The notes below the pieces were generated by a model. It worked only from the letters and a program-made list of their open reading frames with translations. It was not told the origin of the DNA and made no database searches. Shown here piece after piece: positions 7,710-15,915 of a DNA stretch of 64,000 nt. Every line of letters begins with the position of its first letter. The first letter of the stretch is position 1. The position numbers were made by a program, and so were the translations under genes. The stretch is from the NCBI RefSeq assembly GCF_023921225.1, contig NZ_CP071527.1:1268501-1332500 (forward strand). The letters are read 5' to 3'. The DNA comes from Legionella lytica. Lineage in GTDB: Bacteria; Pseudomonadota; Gammaproteobacteria; Legionellales; Legionellaceae.

Positions 7710-9143
7710 ATGTTTCACCGACCCTCGCTACCTCAGGATCTTGGTTCTCTTTTATTCGTATTACGTACTTATTGGCAATCCGCAGCAAACAGCCCTTTTA
7801 TGCTGCCGCGTGAAAAGGAGCGAGCGCAAAATATCGCTAATTTCATCATTTCCTGTACCTCGGATGAGTTGTTCCTTAAAAAACTAGCTAATCCAAAATT
7901 TTTGGGATTAATCGAATTATATACGCTTTGTAAATCAACGTATGCACTTACCGAAGAGCAAAAGGCTACTTACCAAAGCATGATTCAAATTATTGACACT
8001 CGAATCAATGCCATTTCAGAGCCAATTTCTATTTTTGAACAAGTACTTTCTTTAGTAAGAACTTTAAGTGCCCAAGATGCAAATATAGATGAGGCTGTGT
8101 TTTATGTAGATTTTTTAATAAAACTTCAAACTTGCGCTGACGATAAAGAATTTGCTGCGATGATTAACAATAATTTATTGTCTTCCTGGGAGTTAGAAGT
8201 GCTTCAGCGATTGGAATTTATCGCTGAAAGAGCCATTGATAAACAGGAGAGCGCACAGTTTCGCCAATTAATCGGTAGCAAAGCCTCTCCGCTGCCACTA
8301 TTAAATAACTCCATAGGGTCACAGTTAGCTTCTAATTCCAGCGTCTTGAGCCAACTAAAACATCATATTGCGGTTCAATTGCAAAAAGAAGTACCTGATT
8401 ATCAATTTGAAATGATTTTTGAGTTGGCCGCTGTTTTTTCCGAACTTCAGGACGATGCTGCGTTAATTAATTTTCTAAAAGGTAAAGCCACCGATGATGA
8501 GCGTTTTGTTCTCGGTAGCATTCCTATAGAGGGAAACTCTCCTGAGTTCTATGAGTTTAAAAACCTGGTGTTTCCAACAGTCCCACAAATGTCGGAGTTT
8601 AAAGAAGCAACCCCTGAAGACCATTTATCGATAGAGGATTCGTTTACCTCAATGGCAGTGAGAAAAGCGGAGGGTTTGATTGAGGAAATGAAAATAAATG
8701 CTTTACCAAGTGTTGAAATTGCCCCTAGTGAAACAAGAAAAAAAGTATCTCTAATTTATCTTTTCAGACAGTATTTAAAAATAGAACTCTCAGTTAAGAT
8801 AAAGCTAGAAAGTATCGTCGAAGACAATCAGTTTTTTGATTTACTCTCAAAAAACACATTCAATCTTAGCCTTATAGAGCTAATGGAGCTGGATGCATGC
8901 ATTCAAAAATACAAGACATTTTTAAGTGAAGAGCTGGTCACGGATTTTTCCAAAAATCTGGCTTCTGCGATGGATTTTGCAATAACATTGAATGCGGCAA
9001 GCTCATCGATATCCGGTAGTATACCGGTTTTTGAAGATCATGATGATGATTATTTTTGGTCAGAGGACGATATTGAATTATTAGACGATGATGTTGAAGA
9101 GGATGGCGAAGAATCGCTTTCTTGTAGTTCTTCGATGAAATGA
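7710..9143 (+). CDS. Orphan 477-residue protein, candidate secreted effector
   Basis: No family is recognised. The protein is mostly predicted helix, with no signal peptide and no membrane segment. The last 40 residues are strongly acidic and Ser-rich (DDDYFWSEDD, then DDDVEEDGEE, ending SSSMK). A glutamate-rich tail followed by small and polar residues resembles the E-block type of C-terminal secretion signal described for Legionella Dot/Icm substrates. That resemblance, plus the lack of homology, is the only basis for calling it an effector candidate. It is a single gene closed by a good terminator at 9178-9214. Confidence 0.6.
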   Translation: MFHRPSLPQDLGSLLFVLRTYWQSAANSPFMLPREKERAQNIANFIISCTSDELFLKKLANPKFLGLIELYTLCKSTYALTEEQKATYQSMIQIIDTRINAISEPISIFEQVLSLVRTLSAQDANIDEAVFYVDFLIKLQTCADDKEFAAMINNNLLSSWELEVLQRLEFIAERAIDKQESAQFRQLIGSKASPLPLLNNSIGSQLASNSSVLSQLKHHIAVQLQKEVPDYQFEMIFELAAVFSELQDDAALINFLKGKATDDERFVLGSIPIEGNSPEFYEFKNLVFPTVPQMSEFKEATPEDHLSIEDSFTSMAVRKAEGLIEEMKINALPSVEIAPSETRKKVSLIYLFRQYLKIELSVKIKLESIVEDNQFFDLLSKNTFNLSLIELMELDACIQKYKTFLSEELVTDFSKNLASAMDFAITLNAASSSISGSIPVFEDHDDDYFWSEDDIELLDDDVEEDGEESLSCSSSMK

Positions 9144-9177
9144 TTAGCCTTAAGTATTTCTTGTCAAATAATATGTC

Positions 9178-9214
9178 CGAATTACCGTAGTTTGCCACGG
9201 TAATTCGTTTTTTT
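9178..9214 (+). terminator. Rho-independent terminator after the orphan effector candidate
   Basis: The stem CGAATTACCGT..G pairs with C..ACGGTAATTCG around a short loop at about 9189-9194 and is followed directly by seven T residues (9208-9214). The position, 35 bp past the stop at 9143, fits transcription termination of that gene. Confidence 0.85.
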
Positions 9215-9309
9215 AGTTAACTAATATTTTTAGCTCCCGGTTGCTTGTGCAACGTTCATGTAAATGAGACTAAGCTTATTAATAGGATAAGTTAAGTACA
9301 GGAGTACCC

Positions 9310-10224
9310 ATGTATACTTCATTTACACTACATCCTATTGCTCCGTTTCGGCTGGATTATACGGTGATAGCATTACGTAGACGAAGTAAAAATCTTGTTG
9401 ATTGCTGGGATGGCCAATACTACACACGTGTATTGAACCTTGAGAATCAACTCATTAAAGTAAGGGTTGAACAAGTAAACAATCTCAATAATCCAGAACT
9501 TTGTGTCTCGTTAGACAAAGCAATTCCTCATTTGCTGCAAGAAAAAATCACTCATCTTATCGAAATGTTATTAGGACTAAAACGAGATGTAGCTGGCTTT
9601 TATAAAATGGCCAAGCATGATCCCCGATTGAATTCACTAGTATCTCAATTCATGGGACTCAAACCACCACGTTTTCCTTCTCTTTTTGAAGCATTGATGA
9701 ATGCGATTTCTTGTCAGCAAATATCTCTTGATGCGGGATTACAGATCCAAAATCGATTAATTCAACATATTGGTATGAGTGTGAATCATAATGATCACGT
9801 GTTTTATGCATTTCCAATTGTGGAAGAAGTCAGTCAGTGTTCTGTTGCTGAGTTAAAAACAATTGGTTATAGCACCCATAAAAGTGAAACGATTATGCGC
9901 CTAGTCTCTGCGCTAAAAGAAGATCCTGATGTTTTTACTCGTTTGGAGGATAAGCCCCGGGATGAGGTGACTCAATTTCTTTGCCAATTTAAAGGAATAG
10001 GGCGTTGGACTTCTGAATATGCCCTATTGCGTGGATTAGGGAGGATTGAGGTTTTTCCAGTGGATGATATTGGTGCTCAAAATAATCTGCGAAACTTGCT
10101 TCATCTTGAAGATAAGCTAGATTATAAAAAAACTGAGAAAATTACTGCATCGTGGCATCCTTATGCAGGATTTGTCTATTTCCATTTGTTATTGCAAAAA
10201 CTCTCTGAGAAAGGAGTGATTTAA
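9310..10224 (+). CDS. DNA-3-methyladenine glycosylase II (AlkA-like)
   Basis: Base-excision repair glycosylase of 304 residues, which would remove alkylated purines. It has an N-terminal AlkA-type domain (about 1-120) and then the HhH-GPD fold. The segment ALMNAISCQQIS at 128-139 is conserved, the helix-hairpin-helix is QFKGIGRWTSEYALL near 226-240, and the catalytic Asp lies in FPVDDIG at 249-255. The gene ends 1 bp before a YeaO-like gene, so the two are probably co-transcribed. A ribosome-binding site (AGGAG) precedes the ATG. Motifs are intact; substrate range cannot be judged. Confidence 0.88.
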   Translation: MYTSFTLHPIAPFRLDYTVIALRRRSKNLVDCWDGQYYTRVLNLENQLIKVRVEQVNNLNNPELCVSLDKAIPHLLQEKITHLIEMLLGLKRDVAGFYKMAKHDPRLNSLVSQFMGLKPPRFPSLFEALMNAISCQQISLDAGLQIQNRLIQHIGMSVNHNDHVFYAFPIVEEVSQCSVAELKTIGYSTHKSETIMRLVSALKEDPDVFTRLEDKPRDEVTQFLCQFKGIGRWTSEYALLRGLGRIEVFPVDDIGAQNNLRNLLHLEDKLDYKKTEKITASWHPYAGFVYFHLLLQKLSEKGVI

Positions 10225-10225
10225 A

Positions 10226-10600
10226 ATGGCAACGATTGAAATTAAAAGGATTTATGATGCCCCTGACAAAGCAGATGGATTTAGAATACTAATCGACAGA
10301 TTATGGCCACGCGGCATTAAAAAAGTGGATGCTGCACTTGATTTATGGCTCAAAGAGATGGCACCGAGTAATACCTTACGCAAGTGGTTTAATCATGATG
10401 CTGAAAAATGGCCAGAATTTCAAAAGCGCTATGCAAAGGAGTTAGAGGATAAACAGGATTTAATTGATTTAATTAAAGAAAAAGCAAAGGCTCAAACAGT
10501 GACTTTATTATTTGGCTCTAAAGAGAGGGAGCATAATAATGCGGTGGCCTTGCTTAACATAATTCATCATCACACGGGGAATAAGAATACTTGCACTTAG
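10226..10600 (+). CDS. DUF488 family protein, YeaO-like
   Basis: A 124-residue cytoplasmic protein of the DUF488 family. It shows RILIDRLWPRG near residues 20-30, WLKEMAPS, then FQKRYAKEL and LLFGSKE. The biochemical role of the family is not established. Coupling to the upstream glycosylase gene (1-bp gap) suggests co-expression but proves no repair role. Length and motifs are complete. Confidence 0.85.
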   Translation: MATIEIKRIYDAPDKADGFRILIDRLWPRGIKKVDAALDLWLKEMAPSNTLRKWFNHDAEKWPEFQKRYAKELEDKQDLIDLIKEKAKAQTVTLLFGSKEREHNNAVALLNIIHHHTGNKNTCT

Positions 10601-10610
10601 CCTGTAGTCC

Positions 10611-10696
10611 CACAATAAGGCATCGAGTTCCACTGAACTTCCTGTTGGGCCATGCGCAAACCAGTCGATACCTCAGGCCATGGGCCTAACCTACTG
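10611..10696 (+). repeat. Dispersed palindromic repeat, family 1, copy 1
   Basis: This intergenic element shares AAGGCATCGAG, TGTTGGGCCATG and GTCGATACCTCAGGCCATGG with copies near 15.85, 17.18, 26.8, 49.2 and 59.5 kb. The internal palindromic segments could fold in RNA. It lies between the convergent yeaO-like and psuG genes. Confidence 0.7.
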
Positions 10697-10715
10697 GTTA
10701 TTGCAAAATTTTAGT

Positions 10716-11624
10716 TTAAACATCCATTGCTAGTGCAAAAGCCAATTCTGCCCCAAGGCGTACATTATTTTTGATCAATGAAATATTGGCTTGTTGGCTT
10801 ACACCGGCAGTTGCCTTTGTTACTTCGCTTAATAAAAAGGGGGTTATGTCTTTGCCAGAAATCTTCAATGCTTCAGCTTTTTTAACAGCTGCCTCAATCA
10901 CTGGCTCAATCATTTCCATTGGAATTGAGTCCGCTTGAGGAATTGGATTCATGATCAATATGCCAGAGGCTAAATTAAGTTGATTTTGTATTTCTACTAT
11001 CGTTTTTAGTGTTTTTACATTATCTGCTCGCATCGTCAATTTATAAGCAGTTTTGTCGGTGTAAAAGGCAGGAAGGGTATCTGTTTGATAGCCGATAACC
11101 GGTACACTGTAGGTTTCTAAAAACTCTAATGTTTTAGGCAAATCTAAAATTGCCTTTGCTCCTGCGCAAACAACGGCAATCGGGGTTTGCGATAACTCAA
11201 TTAAATCAGCCGAAACGTCCATATCTAGCCCACGGTGAACACCACCAATACCTCCGGTTGCAAAAACCTTGATTCCTGCCGCGGCAGCACAAAACAAGGT
11301 AGCTGCAACGGTTGTACCTGCTGGACGTTTTTCACTGAGGACGAAAGCTAAGTCACGCTTGCTTGCTTTAAGAACGTCTTTGCTTTCTGCTAAACGCTCC
11401 AGTTCGTCGGTATTTAGGCCGATTTTTATTTTTCCATCCATAATCGCAATGGTTGCGGGAACTACCCGATGGCGGCGAGCAATTTCTTCTAAAGCAAAAC
11501 CAGTGCTTAAATTATCGGGGAAGGGTAAACCGTGGGTAATTACTGTGGATTCCAAGGCAAGTACAGGTTTATTCGCACTAAGAGCTGCGCGGACTTCATC
11601 GGAGTATTCAAGAAAATGATGCAT
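10716..11624 (-). CDS. psuG: Pseudouridine-5'-phosphate glycosidase
   Basis: A 302-residue enzyme that splits pseudouridine 5'-phosphate to uracil and ribose 5-phosphate in the cytoplasm. Family hallmarks are ALESTVITHGLPFP near residues 23-36, PATIAIMDGKIKIG, ATGGIGGVHRG and VIGYQTD, followed by SGILIMNPIP near 218. It has full family length. The kinase that normally supplies its substrate lies immediately upstream on the same strand (11638 on), but only as a 5'-truncated remnant. PsuG may therefore lack a substrate unless another kinase exists. Confidence 0.92.
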   Translation of the reverse strand: MHHFLEYSDEVRAALSANKPVLALESTVITHGLPFPDNLSTGFALEEIARRHRVVPATIAIMDGKIKIGLNTDELERLAESKDVLKASKRDLAFVLSEKRPAGTTVAATLFCAAAAGIKVFATGGIGGVHRGLDMDVSADLIELSQTPIAVVCAGAKAILDLPKTLEFLETYSVPVIGYQTDTLPAFYTDKTAYKLTMRADNVKTLKTIVEIQNQLNLASGILIMNPIPQADSIPMEMIEPVIEAAVKKAEALKISGKDITPFLLSEVTKATAGVSQQANISLIKNNVRLGAELAFALAMDV

Positions 11625-11637
11625 AATAAAAAGCTCT

Positions 11638-12168
11638 CTATACAGTTAATGAAAAACATTTCAGGTCGGAAAAACTAAAGTTACCTGCTACCGTTTTAGT
11701 CGATTGTAAAGTGAAGTAAGCGGCTGCAGCCCCCAGTTGACAAGATTCTTCTAGCGGCATTTTGCGTTGTAAACCAGCTAATAGAGCGGCAACAAAAGCA
11801 TCGCCAGCTCCGCTCACATCGACAAGATGGGATAATGGAATAGCAGCGAAATATTTGGCTCCAGATGGATTGGCTAATATATAGCCTTCAGCACCTAGGG
11901 TAATCAAAAGATTGTTCATTCCTTGTTGCAATATTATCTTTGCCGCGTGGATGCCTTCTTCAAGCGAGTTGATAGGCATATTCGCTAACGCACTGGCTTC
12001 GTGTCTATCCGTTTTAAGTAGATACACTCCCTGCATGTCATAAGGTAGTTTGACTGATTTGCTGATGGAGACGGCATCGATGCACAAATATGGCGTTGCT
12101 CCTAATTTAATTGCATGCGTAATGAGATGCGCAGGAAGGTTGGTGTCCATAAAAACTAGATTGTTTTT
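11638..12168 (-). pseudogene. psuK: 5'-truncated pseudouridine kinase (PfkB family)
   Basis: The C-terminal half of a PfkB-type sugar kinase is present: LVFMDTNLPAH, then KTDRHEAS, a glycine-rich LITLGAEG, and the anion-hole/catalytic motif DVSGAGDAF. Homology stops at about 12168. From there the same frame runs antisense through a diguanylate cyclase tail and cannot encode kinase residues, although it stays open to 12447. About 130 N-terminal residues, including the substrate-binding GG motif, are therefore missing. It was probably once an operon with psuG, 13 bp downstream. I read it as a deletion product. Confidence 0.8.
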
Positions 12169-12301
12169 GACTATGAGCATCGGTGTTACAGAACGTGCAC
12201 TAGGTGCGCAAGAGGTGGGAGCGATCATGAAAAAGGCAGATGAAGCATTGTATAGAGCCAAGGAGGCGCGACGAAATCGGGTGGAAATGGAGATTCCCTG
12301 A
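12167..12301 (+). pseudogene. 3' fragment of a GGDEF diguanylate cyclase gene
   Basis: On the plus strand the residues LTMSIGV, then ADEALYRAKEARRNRVEM and a stop at 12299-12301 are the last 45 residues of a GGDEF domain. Nothing upstream in this frame resembles the rest of the domain, because the DNA before 12167 is psuK on the other strand. The active-site GGDEF loop is absent, so the fragment cannot be functional. Confidence 0.8.
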
Positions 12302-12445
12302 GGCTCAGAATGGAGCTGTATTAGCACCGCGTAATACGAGGGATGCGCTGATGGGGGAGATATAAACAGATACACGTTGTTTGATATTGTTTTGTCCTGT
12401 GTGTATAATGAACTATCAACTAATATCATTTTAATTGGTCTAAAC

Positions 12446-13039
12446 ATGGCATTATTTATTCTAGATTTTGATGAAACAATCGCTTCTGAAAATACTCACA
12501 ATGCAGTATCTCATCTTACTAAAATGGATGACATGTGGGAGGTTATTAAAGAAATTCAGCCAATAGGCGGTCCTGATGTTTGGCGGACTACTCTTTGCGA
12601 TATTCTTGACAAAGGCCATAGCCTTGCAATTGCATCGTTTAATGCCTATGGAGGTAGCTTCATTCCAAAATATTTACGCGAAATCATTAAATTAGATGAA
12701 GATAAAATTCAAGCCATACATGTTGAATCCTGGCTTCCATACAATCCTAGTGAGGCAAATAAAAATGCACATATTGGGTTCATCATAAAGGACACTGGGT
12801 ATACGGGGGCATCCGATACCATCGTTTTAGTAGATGATGATCTAAAAAATATAATAGCAGCTAGTGAAAAGAAATATAAAACAATCCATGCGTCAGGTAA
12901 GTATATAGACCACATCCAAAAACTTAGCAATGACTGGAATTACTCGGTTAGTTCTACGCATAAGTTGGGGATTTTTGCGAGCAAAAAATTACAAGATGAT
13001 GATGAGGCAAGCCCAGATTCTTGTTGCGTAATCATGTAA
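12446..13039 (+). CDS. HAD-like protein ending in a CaaX prenylation box, candidate effector
   Basis: From the ATG at 12446 the product is 197 residues; an upstream TTG at 12377 would only add an unrelated extension. Residues 5-11 (ILDFDET) match HAD motif I, with nucleophile Asp7 and acid/base Asp9. VLVDDD near 131-136 could be the late acidic motif. The C-terminus is CCVIM: Cys-Val-Ile-Met is a classical CaaX box, the same tetrapeptide as in human K-Ras4B. Bacteria lack prenyltransferases of this kind, and several Legionella effectors are prenylated by the host, so I infer a translocated phosphatase-like effector anchored to host membranes. Substrate is unknown. Confidence 0.7.
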   Translation: MALFILDFDETIASENTHNAVSHLTKMDDMWEVIKEIQPIGGPDVWRTTLCDILDKGHSLAIASFNAYGGSFIPKYLREIIKLDEDKIQAIHVESWLPYNPSEANKNAHIGFIIKDTGYTGASDTIVLVDDDLKNIIAASEKKYKTIHASGKYIDHIQKLSNDWNYSVSSTHKLGIFASKKLQDDDEASPDSCCVIM

Positions 13040-13138
13040 CTTTTGAAATTTAATAATTTGTTAATATTTACTCAATATAATTATATAAAAGGCACTTATT
13101 AATAGTGCTGCTTATATGATTGTATTTGGGAGAGCTTA

Positions 13139-14575
13139 ATGGCTAAGGTTAGTGCTAAATTAGATGCTCAGATGAAAGCAAAACAAATGAAACAGCCACC
13201 ACAAGAAGTTGTCGAGCAACTTTCACTAAAAGCTCTTGAGCAATTTGTTACATCTGATTCTATTAATATCGTTGAAGATGATGAAGGACAACTCAAAGTT
13301 GTGAGACTTTTTGATAAGGATCAGAATCCTATCTATTTTCTTGTTTCGCAAAAACTAGGTGCGGGTGCATTTGGAGAGGTGTCATATGGAATTCAACTTG
13401 ATATTAAAAATGGCACGATAATTCCTGATACGGAAGTTGCCATAAAAATTACTGATTATAGCGAAGGCGGTACAATTGGAAGAAAAGATTTAGACAGTGC
13501 ACGAGAAGAAACTGAACATGAATATGATATTCTCAGTAGAATCCAGCAGTCGAAAGGTTTTTCTTTAGGAGAGCGTGTTAAGAACGTTAAACTGGAATTT
13601 GCACACGGTCTTAGTGTAGAACGAGTAGTTACTGTTCATGAGGCTGTAGTTGCCATGCCTTTGCATCCTGGAAAAGATATTCAACATAACGCTCATAAAG
13701 ATAAATACAGTTATGGTTCAATTACTTTTGCCCAATTAGCATCTACGTTGTGTACCAATCTAGAGTTATTGCACGACAATAATATTATTCATTCTGACTT
13801 AAAGCCTGCGAATATTATTTGGGATCCAGAAACAGCCCAAGCCAACATTGTTGACTTTAACAGGGCTAAATTAATTTCTGATAAGGATGCGTGTGTTTAT
13901 ACAAGTAACTCCTCAGATAAAGCATACATGGCTGCCGATTGTTTTACAGGCCGTGGATATAGATTTTCTAAAGCGAGCGATGTTTATTCCTTAGGAAAAA
14001 TTCTTAGCGAAAAATTTGATATAAATTTTAACGACGGTAAAAAAGAAACACTAAGTAATAAGCATTATTTAAGCTATGACCAATTAATGACAAAACATTT
14101 TCTTGAGAAAATGACTGCTGCGGATGAAACTCAACGGCCAACGGTAAAGGAATGCACGCAGTTCTTTAATCAAATAGAAAATAAGATGCAACTTGATCTG
14201 GAACAGCCAAACAATAAGATGCGTTTAGAGTTAAGCAAAAAAATAATTAGTTTGGAAGTATATGCTAACCAACTCCGAGGTGAAATTGAAAATCAAAGCC
14301 AATTTGGCACACTGTTGACGGCAACTGGTTTAATTGCTGATAAAAGTAAGAAATATGAAGACGCACTCCGTGCCATAGAACTGTTAACTCAAGCTTTATC
14401 TACTCCTAATATTGATCGGGAATTGCTAAAAAATAATCAGCGCGAATTGAAAGAAATGGATGCCCGTGCAAGTGGTTTATTTAGTTTTAAAGGTAGATTC
14501 AATAAAATTATAGATGAGGTAGAACAATCTATAGCAAATGATGACGATGAAAATAAGATCAATCCAGTAATTTGA
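13139..14575 (+). CDS. Eukaryotic-like Ser/Thr protein kinase, candidate effector
   Basis: A 478-residue protein with a kinase fold at about 68-370. The glycine loop is LGAGAFGEVSYG at 73-84, the ATP-binding Lys is 103 (VAIKI), and the catalytic loop is HSDLKPAN with Asp220, Lys222 and Asn225. The metal-binding motif reads DFN (239-241) in place of DFG, and HRD reads HSD. About 110 C-terminal residues are charged helix or coiled coil, ending in an acidic stretch (NDDDENK). There is no signal peptide or membrane segment. The architecture resembles the LegK class of Legionella effectors; the specific homologue is not identified. Key catalytic residues are retained, so activity is plausible. Confidence 0.8.
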   Translation: MAKVSAKLDAQMKAKQMKQPPQEVVEQLSLKALEQFVTSDSINIVEDDEGQLKVVRLFDKDQNPIYFLVSQKLGAGAFGEVSYGIQLDIKNGTIIPDTEVAIKITDYSEGGTIGRKDLDSAREETEHEYDILSRIQQSKGFSLGERVKNVKLEFAHGLSVERVVTVHEAVVAMPLHPGKDIQHNAHKDKYSYGSITFAQLASTLCTNLELLHDNNIIHSDLKPANIIWDPETAQANIVDFNRAKLISDKDACVYTSNSSDKAYMAADCFTGRGYRFSKASDVYSLGKILSEKFDINFNDGKKETLSNKHYLSYDQLMTKHFLEKMTAADETQRPTVKECTQFFNQIENKMQLDLEQPNNKMRLELSKKIISLEVYANQLRGEIENQSQFGTLLTATGLIADKSKKYEDALRAIELLTQALSTPNIDRELLKNNQRELKEMDARASGLFSFKGRFNKIIDEVEQSIANDDDENKINPVI

Positions 14576-14888
14576 TAACTAACCCTTTTCGAGTTCCCGC
14601 GTTGCGGGAATTTACTACCTTATTTTTAATCCACACTCTAAAAGACAGATTAAAAATAAGGTAGTCCTATGAGCGTAGGCTGTTAAGCCCAGCAAACATG
14701 CTAATCTCCACTGTCATTATAAAGAGCAGATATTTGCCCAGTAATTGAAATAAAAATACCAAATATGTATAATATTTGGGCTTAATCAAAACTTAAGTTT
14801 ATATGCCTAAACCATTTCAAAACACTCTTTAATGTTAATTAGAGTGTATTTGTTAAAACAACCCATTTAATAAAAAGGTTATTGAATT
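14576..14888. other. Intergenic region with two inverted repeats
   Basis: The gap carries a small hairpin, TTCCCGC-GTT-GCGGGAA (14593-14609). Right after it comes a perfect 18-bp inverted repeat, 14613-14630 with 14647-14664, and a 16-nt loop. The first could terminate the kinase transcript. The remaining AT-rich DNA probably holds the promoter of the next gene. No coding sequence is seen. Confidence 0.6.
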
Positions 14889-15830
14889 ATGTCTTATTTC
14901 TTTGCTCAATCAGCAGATAAACTTCATACTAATGAGGATTATGCAGAATATTCTTTCGAAGATGATATTAGTTCAGATGATGATTTTTATGACGATTTGT
15001 CTACACCAGTTAATGAGGAAAGAGCTGGGCGAAATCATTTTTTTGAGCCCGTAACGCAACTTGGTGCCCACTGTAAACTGGCAGCTATTGCTAATGTAGA
15101 GCAATATTTTGCAACTCAAATGAAATTTGAGCCACTTCCGTTATATAAAAAGGGTGAGGCTAAATACTCTATTCGCCAAATAGGAAAATCATTTGGCTCT
15201 AGTCAAGGTGAAGTGCTTGAAATAGCAGCCTTGTCACAAATTTTTGAAGTATTAGGATATCAAAACACAATACATCAGTTTTCTCCTACTGAATATGGAG
15301 CGTTTCTTGTACGCATTGATTTGGAGTTAATAAAAGGTAACTTACCAGTAATTGCCTTTCCTGTAACTCGAGACATAGATGATGTGGAACAAAGAGGCCA
15401 GCCTAACCTTAGGCCTAATCCGCCTGAAGAAACTGAACATGCTGCGGTAATTATCGCGTGCGATATAGCCGAAGAAACCTTAACTCTGGTTCATTGGGGA
15501 GCCTATTATACAGTGAGTGCGCAGGAATTGTTCATAGCTAATCAGCAATTAGCTGAAACACGGAGCGTTGAATACTATTCGCAAACCCCTGATGTGCATA
15601 TTAGGTATGATCGACCTGATAAATATATGCCTTTATTTAGCCCATCCGTCACTCCAGCTAAAACAAGTATTACGCCAAGTCCCCTATCAGGATTTAAAGG
15701 GAAATTATTAATTGCTCAAAAGCCATTGGATCTAGAGTTGTTGGATGCACAACGGCTTTCTTTATTTTCGTCTTTAAACGGGGGAGACGTGAACATGGAA
15801 GAATCATCATCTTCTTTCACTTGTAGGTAG
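14889..15830 (+). CDS. Papain-like fold cysteine protease candidate, putative effector
   Basis: A 313-residue protein with an acidic N-terminal stretch (residues 20-37). The core shows Gln57-x4-Cys62 (TQLGAHCKLAAIANV), then a small-residue-rich strand with His184 (TEHAAVIIACD), and HWG at 202-204. This order of oxyanion Gln, nucleophile Cys and His matches papain-like or C39-like folds; the third catalytic residue is uncertain. It has no signal peptide. The C-terminus is Ser- and Glu-rich (MEESSSS), as in many Dot/Icm substrates. The fold call is pattern-based and the effector status is inference from its position after a CaaX protein and a kinase. Confidence 0.5.
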   Translation: MSYFFAQSADKLHTNEDYAEYSFEDDISSDDDFYDDLSTPVNEERAGRNHFFEPVTQLGAHCKLAAIANVEQYFATQMKFEPLPLYKKGEAKYSIRQIGKSFGSSQGEVLEIAALSQIFEVLGYQNTIHQFSPTEYGAFLVRIDLELIKGNLPVIAFPVTRDIDDVEQRGQPNLRPNPPEETEHAAVIIACDIAEETLTLVHWGAYYTVSAQELFIANQQLAETRSVEYYSQTPDVHIRYDRPDKYMPLFSPSVTPAKTSITPSPLSGFKGKLLIAQKPLDLELLDAQRLSLFSSLNGGDVNMEESSSSFTCR

Positions 15831-15834
15831 TTTG

Positions 15835-15915
15835 TAGGTTAGGTCTGTGGCTTGATAAGGCATCGAGCCACACCAAAGCTCAATGTTGGGCCATGGGGCT
15901 GAGGTATCGACTCGT
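15835..15915 (+). repeat. Dispersed palindromic repeat, family 1, copy 2 (left of the IS4 element)
   Basis: It contains AAGGCATCGAGCCACACC, GCTCAATGTTGGGCCATGGG and GAGGTATCGACTCG. The last segment is repeated in inverted orientation at the other end of the adjacent transposase gene, so the insertion sits inside or beside a repeat copy. Confidence 0.7.

Noticed and set aside
12168..12447. N-terminal part of the long minus-strand frame upstream of psuK
   Set aside because: It runs antisense to a GGDEF tail, and its composition (SSAFFMIAPTSCAPSARS) has no kinase similarity. It is open by chance.
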